From contig CAJOEN010000008.1 in NCBI GenBank assembly GCA_905233475.1, forward strand, positions 1-41,916: a DNA stretch of 41,916 nucleotides, in the 5' to 3' direction. This DNA is from an uncultured Bacteroidales bacterium (lineage in GTDB: Bacteria > Bacteroidota > Bacteroidia > Bacteroidales > P3). Position 1 is the first letter of the stretch; the number at the start of each line of letters is the position of its first letter. Shown piece after piece: positions 35,760-41,916 of this stretch. A program made the position numbers and the translations under genes. The notes under the pieces were generated by a model, which saw nothing but the letters and a program-made list of their open reading frames with translations, was not told where the DNA came from and searched no databases.

Positions 35760-37916
35760 TTATTTTATTGTTCTGTGTTTTTTTATATTTTTGATAAACT
35801 GCTTACAATCAGCAATTTGTTGTTGGGTAATTTTCACAAAGCTGTCCTCTTCGCAGTTGCCGAGGCAGGCTGCCATTTCGTTGCTGTTGCGATAAGTACT
35901 TTGGCAGAAAGGATTATCGAAATCCTTTTTCCGTGTAAGCAAAACCTGACGCTCGATGGTTTCCAAAATTCCTATGAACCTGTCAAGCGATTTCCGCCAA
36001 TGCTCCTCAGTAAGAGATGATGTATTGTTCAGCAGACAAAGTACCGAGTACGCATGTCTTTGTTTCTGAAGAGGATACATCTCCCACAGTCGGTCGTACC
36101 GTTGGTGGATACTATTCCAAGAGTTGAGTTTTCCCGAAACAATGTCGTTACACAAGTCTTCGAAATCGCTGTTTGCAATGAGTTGTCCGCCAAGGTTTTC
36201 CCAATGTTCTTCCCTTTTAGGAGAATACAGTTTTTCGCAAACCGACTCCCACGACACTTCAGGATTTATTTTCAGATAGTCTATGATGTTGCCGACAGCG
36301 TAGTATTCAAGCATTTCGGCGTATGCCTTATATGCCTTTGCCGCTTTCAGAATCCTCACCGTACGTTTGCTGTTTTCAAGACCTTCGGCGGTAATGAAAA
36401 GTTTTTCCGTTTCTTCGGGGGGGGTGGTAAGTAGCTTATATCCAATTGTTTGCTTATCAATGTCGTTTGCCGACAAGTTTTGGCTTTTTGCCCAAGCTGT
36501 TGCCGTCCATTGTTCGAGTAGTCGCATGGCGGTGATAATTTCTTCCGCCGTATCGGGGGCAAGTGTCTGATATTCGATGTTTTGACGTTTTACCGCACGT
36601 TTGTCGCGATGTTGGAATTTATGGTTGTTTCGTTCGAGAGCGTACATATTGTACATCCACCAGTAGGCTGGCATTACTTCCAGTTCGTTGGTGTGTAAGT
36701 TATTGTTTATCAGAGAAAAAGGCAGGGGAATGTTTAGTTCGTACTGATAGTCGCCTTTTGCCACAAGTGCGAACGAGGCAAATTTGCTCGAATGTTTGAA
36801 ACTGCAACATAATCCCGGCCAAAAACCGCGTCCGGCAACTATTTCGCCGCTGTTGGAACGGCTGTTGTGATTGGAACCGACTGTAGCCCCAGCAGCTATA
36901 TTGCTCTGTCCCAACAGTGTTGAGGCAATAAGAAAAGAGTTGTTGTGGTGCTGCTCGTGCGAGGGGAATATCATGCTGTTCTGTACTTCGCAACAAGCTA
37001 TGGTGGAATTGTCCGATACAGCTGTGTTTATTACTCGTGCCCCATGTTCTATGGTTACATTGGAACCAAGTATGGTTTTTTGTACAAGGCTGTTTTCCAG
37101 AACTTTGCAGGCGTAACCGACAATAGTATCCTCAACAATGGTTCCATCGCCTATTTTCGAAGGCTCTTGGGCAGAGGATTTTACAGCAGTGTTGCACATT
37201 TTAGTGGTTCCTACAACGGTGCAGAAATCTCCTATATTTGTGTTTTCTATTGTGTTAGCGTTGCGTATCGAGCAACCTTGTCCAATTGTTCCGTAGGTTG
37301 GTAAAGGCAGGCATTCAGCACGGGTTATTTGGTGCAAAGACGTTCGTAACTCTTTGTTGTATAAATATTTACACCAAAGATAAGCATCGGCTGGAAGTAT
37401 GTTTGTAAAAGCCGCAAAGCCGCGTTGTCCGCCTTCGTTCATAGCTTTGATGTAATCTGCTGTGCCATCGGATTTTAACCCACATCCGAAAGTAGCCTGT
37501 TCGGTAACTGCAATTTCACGGGTGTTTGCAATTATACAATTGTCGCCAATAATGTACCGTTCAACGCGTCCCACGTTATGTATTGCCACATTTTTGCCTA
37601 AATCGCAGTTAAAAATTGTGCAGTCGGTTATACCTGTTGCATAATTTAAACCATTGTTTTGCAGCATTTTCTGTTCTAAATCGGCAATGCGTACCAAACC
37701 ATAAAAATAAGAGTTGCGAATCAACGAGGGGTTGAAAGTGTCGGTTACCAATATGTTGTTCCAATCTTCGGCGTAATTGCCATTTGTGCGGAGATTTTCA
37801 ATTTGCTCCGGAGAGAGGTGTTGCCACGCGTACTGCGCCATTGTTCTGGACAACGAGTTGCGTTGTGCAAAGACCATATCGGAATCGTTGTGCAAAGAGA
37901 TTGTCGAGGTGTTCAT
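35760..37916 (-). CDS. DUF4954 protein with left-handed beta-helix
   Basis: The 718-residue protein belongs to the Bacteroidota DUF4954 family. Residues 80-340 show hexapeptide-like repeats of a left-handed beta-helix as in sugar acyltransferases and nucleotidyltransferases (CTIFNCDLGKNVAIHNVGRV, IGDNCIIANTREI, TIGQGCSIRNANTIENTNIG, KIGDGTIVEDTIVGYACKV). Then come GSNHNSRSNSGEIVAGRGFW and a mixed C-terminal half of about 350 residues, largely helical. There is no signal peptide, so it is cytoplasmic. A transferase or sugar-binding role is likely from the helix, but no reaction is known. A promoter box lies 32 bases upstream. Confidence 0.88.
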   Translation of the reverse strand: MNTSTISLHNDSDMVFAQRNSLSRTMAQYAWQHLSPEQIENLRTNGNYAEDWNNILVTDTFNPSLIRNSYFYGLVRIADLEQKMLQNNGLNYATGITDCTIFNCDLGKNVAIHNVGRVERYIIGDNCIIANTREIAVTEQATFGCGLKSDGTADYIKAMNEGGQRGFAAFTNILPADAYLWCKYLYNKELRTSLHQITRAECLPLPTYGTIGQGCSIRNANTIENTNIGDFCTVVGTTKMCNTAVKSSAQEPSKIGDGTIVEDTIVGYACKVLENSLVQKTILGSNVTIEHGARVINTAVSDNSTIACCEVQNSMIFPSHEQHHNNSFLIASTLLGQSNIAAGATVGSNHNSRSNSGEIVAGRGFWPGLCCSFKHSSKFASFALVAKGDYQYELNIPLPFSLINNNLHTNELEVMPAYWWMYNMYALERNNHKFQHRDKRAVKRQNIEYQTLAPDTAEEIITAMRLLEQWTATAWAKSQNLSANDIDKQTIGYKLLTTPPEETEKLFITAEGLENSKRTVRILKAAKAYKAYAEMLEYYAVGNIIDYLKINPEVSWESVCEKLYSPKREEHWENLGGQLIANSDFEDLCNDIVSGKLNSWNSIHQRYDRLWEMYPLQKQRHAYSVLCLLNNTSSLTEEHWRKSLDRFIGILETIERQVLLTRKKDFDNPFCQSTYRNSNEMAACLGNCEEDSFVKITQQQIADCKQFIKNIKKHRTIK

Positions 37917-38289
37917 TCGCAGTGGGTTTATATTTCAATTGAAAATGCAAAGGTACAAAAAAAAAATGAACTGTGACTTGTGTTGTATGTTAAAGTGTCG
38001 CCCACAAGTATGCACCCCATCCCGCCTTTATATCTCCGTTGCGGATTTTATGGCAAAAACCGCAATACAAATGCTGATATTCTGTAGAAATATGCAGTAC
38101 GACTGCGTATTTGCCATAAAAAAACACATCATTTTCTCCCAAATCCACTTTTTTAATATAGATTCGGTAAAGTATCCGTGCATTTTCGGGTAAAAAAGGC
38201 ATTTTTTTCTACCAAATCTCATATTTTTTATGGATTTGGTAAGGCTTCGAAAACGCCTTTTCATGTTTGTAACAAACCCTTATACTTTG
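37917..38289. other. intergenic region, no supported gene
   Basis: This 373-base gap holds the DUF4954 promoter at its left end. The rest is AT-rich with small inverted repeats (ACCAAATC/GATTTGGT near 38211-38240; AAGGC/GCCTT near 38241-38260). Short open frames on the minus strand (for example 37990-38202) have no recognisable family. A clear terminator for ileS was not found; the inverted repeats may serve. Confidence 0.5.
37948..37955 (-). promoter_or_regulatory. -7 box of the DUF4954 operon
   Basis: TACCTTTG followed by CATT on the minus strand, 32 bases before the ATG at 37916. Confidence 0.55.
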
Positions 38290-41200
38290 TTACGCCTTTC
38301 GTACCCAGATTTCTGTCGGACGGCCGTCGATAATCTCGACCTCCTGTTTTTGGGGCGAAGATATTTCGGCCGCCAAATTCAGTTGTGCTGTAAGAGTTTC
38401 GGAGCAGATATAGTCCATATACAGTTTCACGGCGGTGTCCCATTCGGGGTCGCTGAGCAGATCCACGAGAATTTTGTCGGTAACGGCGAAATCGCTGTCC
38501 TTGCGTATGTTCTGTATGCGGTTCACCAATTCGCGAGCTATGCCCTCGTTTTTCAGTTCCTGGGAGATGGTTATGTCGAGTGCTACGGTAAGACTTCCCT
38601 CGTTGGCCACCACCCAGCCGGGGATGTCCTGTGTGGCAATCTCCACATCGCTTATAAGCAGTTCCACAGGCTGACCCTCAACGGTCATGTTGTAACGGCC
38701 TTCCGTCTCGATTTTGGTAATCTGCTCTTGCGAGAAAGCAGTTACTACAGCGGCTATGGCTTTCATTATCTTGCCGTAACGTGGTCCCAAAGTCTTGAAA
38801 TTGGGTTTGGCACTTTTTACAAGGATGTTATTTGATGCGTCGAGATACTCTATATCTTTGACATTCACCTCGGAACATATCAAGTTAGCCACTTTTTCGA
38901 TTTGTTGACGCTGATGTTCGCCGGCTACTGGAATCATTATTTTGGCCAACGGCTGACGTACACGCAGGTTGTTGCGTTTACGCAACGAAAGCACCATGGA
39001 CGAAATCTTCTGTGCCGTTTGCATGCGTTCTTCCAACTCCTTGTCGATAAGAGAGTTATCGGCTTCGGGGAAACAGGCATGATGTACCGATTCTACTTTT
39101 ATTTTTCCGGTAACGGTGTTAAGGTCGCGGAAGAGGCGTTCGCTGAAGAAAGGAGCTATAGGCGCCATCAGGCGCGACAGTGTCTCCAAGCAGGTGTAAA
39201 GAGTCTGGTAGGCCGAAATTTTGTCGTCGGTGTACTCGCCTTTCCAGAAACGGCGTCGGCACAGACGCACATACCAGTTGCTGAGGTACCAGTCCACAAA
39301 CTCCTGAATGGCACGACCGGCTTTCATAGGCTCATAATCAGCAAAATAGGCATCCACAGTTTTTATAAGAGTGTTGAGTTCAGAAAGTATCCAACGGTCT
39401 ATTTCGGGACGTTTGGCTATGTCGATGTCGGGCTCGGCGTAAGTGAAGCCGTCGATATTAGCGTAAAGCGCAAAGAAGCCGTAGGTGTTGTATAGCGTTC
39501 CAAAGAACTTGCGTCGTACCTCGTCCACGCCCTCGGGGTCGAATTTTAGGGCGTCCCACGGCTGTGAGTTGGTAATCATGTACCAACGTGTGGCATCGGG
39601 ACCGTATTTCTGAATGGTTTCGAAAGGATCAACAGCATTGCCCAAGCGTTTGGACATTTTCTGCCCTTTGCTGTCGAGTACTAAACCATTGGAAACCACA
39701 TTCTTGTACGCTACAGTGTCGAACACCATAGTAGCTATGGCGTGCAGTGTGAAAAACCATCCGCGTGTTTGGTCCACGCCTTCGGCAATGAAATCTGCGG
39801 GGAAGTTGGTTGCGTTAAGCTGACCTTCATTGCCCATGTAGTGTAGTTGTGCGTAGGGCATGGCACCGCTGTCGAACCACACGTCGATAAGGTCGGGTTC
39901 GCGGAACATTTTTTCGCCTTTCGAGGAAACAAGGATAACGCTGTCGATATATGGACGGTGCAGGTCGAAATCGTTGTAATTATCAGATTTATAGGGATTT
40001 TCGACCATAAAACCAGCTTTAACCGATTTTTCTATCTCCTCGCGGAGCTGAGCCACACTTCCAATGCAAATCTCCTCGCTGCCGTCCTCGGTACGCCATA
40101 TCGGGAGCGGTGTGCCCCAATAGCGAGAACGCGACAGGTTCCAGTCCACGAGGTTTTCGAGCCAGTTGCCGAAACGTCCGCTGCCGGTGGCCTCGGGTTT
40201 CCAGTTGATGGTCTTGTTAAGTTCTATCATCCTGTTTTTCAGAGCAGTGGTTTTTATAAACCAACTGTCGAGAGGGTAGTATAGCACGGGCTTGTCGGTA
40301 CGCCAGCAGTGGGGGTAGCTGTGGGTGTGCTTTTCGCTGCGGAAGAGTTTGTTTTCGGCTTTAAGCATAACCACGATGTCCACGTCAATGGTCGTGTCCT
40401 TTTCGGTTTTCTGTGGGTCGTAGGCATTTTTGACAAATTTGCCTTCGAAAGGACGATAAAGCTCGGCGTTTACGTTGTTTTTAACAAAATCGGGGTCGAG
40501 GTCCTGAAGCAGGAAGAATTTTCCTGTGCGGTCCACCATAGGCTGCTGTTTGCCATCTTTGTCGAACATAACAAGTGGCGGCACTCCGGCTTGCTTGGCT
40601 ACGCGGTCGTCGTCGGCACCGAAAGTGGGCGCGATATGCACTATGCCGGTACCGTCCTCGGTGGTAACGTAGTCGCCAAGTATGATACGGAAAGCTCTTT
40701 CGCCTGGATTTACCCAAGGTATAAGTTGCTCGTAAGCCAAGTCTTTGAGTTCCTTGCCTTTAACGGCGTTGCCCACCACGCGGAAAGGCACTTTTTTGTC
40801 GCCTTTTTTATAATCTTCGAAGTGAAGTTCGGCGTTTTCGGCAGGGAAAAGGCTGTTGAGCAGCGGTTTGGCCACGATAACAGTGGCAGGTTCACCGCTG
40901 TAAGGGTTGAAAGTCTCCACCAAAACATATTCTATGGTAGGTCCTACGCAAAGTGCCGTGTTTGAAGGCAGTGTCCACGGGGTGGTGGTCCATGCCAGCA
41001 CCTGTACGTCCTCCGACATGGTGCCGGTGCCGAAAGGCAGTGTCTGTCCGGGTTTCAAACGGAACATCGCCACGCAGGTGGTGTCCTTAACATCGCGGTA
41101 GCAGCCGGGCATATTGAGCTCGTGTGAGCTAAGGCCGGTGCCGGCGGCAGGACTGAACGGCTGTATGGTATAGCCCTTGTACAGCAGTCCTTTTTTGTAA

Positions 41201-41703
41201 AGCACCGAAAGCAGATACCATAGAGTTTCTATGTATTCGTTTGTAAATGTGATATATGGGTCGTTGAGATCTACCCAATAGCCCATCTTTCGGGTAAGGT
41301 CGTCCCAGAGGTCTTTGTATTTCATCACCTCTTCGCGGCAGGCGCGGTTGTAGTCGTCCACGGAGATTTTTTTGCCGATGTCCTCTTTGGTAATGCCGAG
41401 TTTGGTCTCCACACCAAGTTCTACGGGCAGACCGTGAGTGTCCCAACCAGCCTTGCGGCGAACGTAAAAACCTTTCTGCGTTTTATAACGACAGAATATG
41501 TCCTTGATACTGCGAGCCATAACGTGGTGTATGCCCGGTTTGCCGTTGGCCGACGGAGGGCCTTCGAAAAACACAAAGGGCGGGTTGCCCTCGGAAAGTT
41601 CCAAGCTTTTGCGGAAAGTGTCGTTTTCTTCCCAGTAGTGTCGTATTTCTTCTCCTATTTGAGTGAGGTCAAGTTGTTTGTACTCGTTGTATTTTTTTTG
41701 CAT
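38290..41703 (-). CDS. ileS: isoleucyl-tRNA synthetase, eukaryote-like type (IleRS2), GxHH signature
   Basis: It charges tRNA-Ile with isoleucine. The gene encodes 1137 residues from the Met at 41703, or 1145 from 41727. The order is class I: catalytic start FVFFEGPPSANGKPGIHHVM, a connective editing domain (AWTTTPWTLPSN, GTGIVHIAPTFGADD), the second signature KMSKR near residue 690, an anticodon-binding region (DWYLSNWYVRLCRRRFW) and a long C-terminal part without the zinc knuckle of bacterial-type IleRS. Length and motifs place it in the eukaryote-like IleRS2 group. The first signature, usually HxGH, reads G-I-H-H (residues 65-68 of the longer form): the first and third residues are exchanged. 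Such a GxHH change has been tied to very strong mupirocin resistance in IleRS2; applying this here is inference. Confidence 0.96.
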   Translation of the reverse strand: MQKKYNEYKQLDLTQIGEEIRHYWEENDTFRKSLELSEGNPPFVFFEGPPSANGKPGIHHVMARSIKDIFCRYKTQKGFYVRRKAGWDTHGLPVELGVETKLGITKEDIGKKISVDDYNRACREEVMKYKDLWDDLTRKMGYWVDLNDPYITFTNEYIETLWYLLSVLYKKGLLYKGYTIQPFSPAAGTGLSSHELNMPGCYRDVKDTTCVAMFRLKPGQTLPFGTGTMSEDVQVLAWTTTPWTLPSNTALCVGPTIEYVLVETFNPYSGEPATVIVAKPLLNSLFPAENAELHFEDYKKGDKKVPFRVVGNAVKGKELKDLAYEQLIPWVNPGERAFRIILGDYVTTEDGTGIVHIAPTFGADDDRVAKQAGVPPLVMFDKDGKQQPMVDRTGKFFLLQDLDPDFVKNNVNAELYRPFEGKFVKNAYDPQKTEKDTTIDVDIVVMLKAENKLFRSEKHTHSYPHCWRTDKPVLYYPLDSWFIKTTALKNRMIELNKTINWKPEATGSGRFGNWLENLVDWNLSRSRYWGTPLPIWRTEDGSEEICIGSVAQLREEIEKSVKAGFMVENPYKSDNYNDFDLHRPYIDSVILVSSKGEKMFREPDLIDVWFDSGAMPYAQLHYMGNEGQLNATNFPADFIAEGVDQTRGWFFTLHAIATMVFDTVAYKNVVSNGLVLDSKGQKMSKRLGNAVDPFETIQKYGPDATRWYMITNSQPWDALKFDPEGVDEVRRKFFGTLYNTYGFFALYANIDGFTYAEPDIDIAKRPEIDRWILSELNTLIKTVDAYFADYEPMKAGRAIQEFVDWYLSNWYVRLCRRRFWKGEYTDDKISAYQTLYTCLETLSRLMAPIAPFFSERLFRDLNTVTGKIKVESVHHACFPEADNSLIDKELEERMQTAQKISSMVLSLRKRNNLRVRQPLAKIMIPVAGEHQRQQIEKVANLICSEVNVKDIEYLDASNNILVKSAKPNFKTLGPRYGKIMKAIAAVVTAFSQEQITKIETEGRYNMTVEGQPVELLISDVEIATQDIPGWVVANEGSLTVALDITISQELKNEGIARELVNRIQNIRKDSDFAVTDKILVDLLSDPEWDTAVKLYMDYICSETLTAQLNLAAEISSPQKQEVEIIDGRPTEIWVRKA

Positions 41704-41765
41704 AGCATTTATATTACTGATTTTCAACCACGTGTGTCGCAGTTTTTTACTTGTGTTCGAACTTG

Positions 41766-41773
41766 CAAATATA
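41766..41773 (-). promoter_or_regulatory. -7 box of the ileS promoter
   Basis: TATATTTG followed by CAAG on the minus strand. The 25-base inverted element ends 2 bases upstream of it, in the place where a -33 box would be. Confidence 0.6.
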
Positions 41774-41825
41774 CATTTTTTTTATTGGTGTCCGATAAAA
41801 CTTTTTAGAGCATCTGAAAAAAAAC

Positions 41826-41853
41826 AGGGCTGACACATTCAAATGTCAGCCCT
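41826..41853. terminator. hairpin, possible terminator
   Basis: A perfect 10-bp stem AGGGCTGACA/TGTCAGCCCT has an 8-base loop. An eight-base A-run lies on its left (a T-run for minus-strand transcripts) and only three T on its right, so it would stop minus-strand transcription best. It may also insulate the gene to the right. Confidence 0.55.
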
Positions 41854-41859
41854 TTGGTT

Positions 41860-41867
41860 TATCTTTG
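41860..41867 (+). promoter_or_regulatory. -7 box of the gene at the right edge
   Basis: TATCTTTG followed by CAAA, 28 bases before the ATG at 41895. Confidence 0.6.
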
Positions 41868-41894
41868 CAAAATCAAACCAAACAAAGAAAACCA

Positions 41895-41916
41895 ATGAGC
41901 AAAGATACGCATTTTA
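41895..41916 (+). CDS. start of a gene cut by the window edge, perhaps a transposase
   Basis: Only seven residues (MSKDTHF) are visible after a good promoter box. This opening resembles, from memory, the beginning of Bacteroidota IS4-family (DUF4372) transposases, and the inverted element at 41776 fits a terminal repeat. Seven residues are too few to decide. Confidence 0.35.

Larger units (their letters stand above)
41776..41916 (+). mobile_element. possible left end of an insertion sequence (partial)
   Basis: Bases 41776-41800 are the inverted match of the element at 81-105 (core ATTGGTGTCCGATAAAA). Inside follow a hairpin, a promoter box and the start of a plus-strand gene, the layout of an insertion-sequence left end. 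Only 141 bases are in the window, so the family cannot be proven. Confidence 0.3.

Noticed and set aside
37990..38264. Two minus-strand short open frames in the gap beside ileS
   Set aside because: They overlap in different frames, match no family I know and have biased, intergenic-like composition.
41728..41775. T-box leader for ileS
   Set aside because: The leader is under 60 bases and has no T-box or antiterminator structure; T-boxes are not expected in Bacteroidota.

Overview
The window looks like a Bacteroidales (phylum Bacteroidota) chromosome segment. The genes are typical of that group: a type IX secretion C-terminal signal on a subtilase, DUF4954 and DUF3127 proteins, a helix-hairpin-helix outer-membrane barrel protein, and an IleRS of the eukaryote-like type. 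Most transcription units are preceded by the Bacteroidota -7 box TAnnTTTG (usually TATCTTTG or TATATTTG) rather than by a strong Shine-Dalgarno. Nothing here marks a plasmid or prophage; recA, pgi, pyrF, ileS and the rpsF-rpsR-rplI operon are core genes.

Bases 1-7690 are accessory: a possible insertion-sequence end, a small pentapeptide-repeat gene, a CRISPR array (7 repeats of 46 nt, 6 spacers), and a type II-C cas operon on the minus strand. The operon order is tracrRNA, cas9, a Bro-N (phage-antirepressor type) gene, cas1, cas2. A two-way terminator separates cas2 from the array. The unusual point is the Bro-N gene: it sits between cas9 and cas1 with gaps of only 10 and 5 bases, so it must be co-transcribed with them. 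The repeats carry a Bacteroidota promoter box, so each spacer can be transcribed from the repeat in front of it. The tracrRNA can be read directly: promoter, anti-repeat, small nexus hairpin, terminator.

Bases 7691-22141 hold an Elp3-like radical SAM gene, two outer-membrane proteins, pyrF, a small membrane protein, a minus-strand unit of a secreted subtilase plus two paralogous lipoproteins, recA with a small membrane protein, an MsbA-like ABC exporter, tRNA-Arg(CCU) and an aspartate aminotransferase.

Bases 22319-30483 hold the ribosomal operon rpsF-rpsR-rplI, a pseudouridine-synthase-like protein lacking the catalytic Asp, a YqeY protein, tRNA-Phe, LysE exporter and lspA, pgi with a SpoU methyltransferase, and a flippase.

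Bases 30499-41916 hold a membrane VWA protein, a DUF3127 protein with an SSB-like tail, a SIMPL protein, a TGS/uridine-kinase fusion, a DUF4954 beta-helix protein, ileS with a GxHH instead of HxGH signature, and the start of a gene at the right edge. A 25-base sequence near the left edge recurs inverted near the right edge. This suggests that the segment lies between two same-direction copies of one insertion sequence, perhaps because the assembly broke there.
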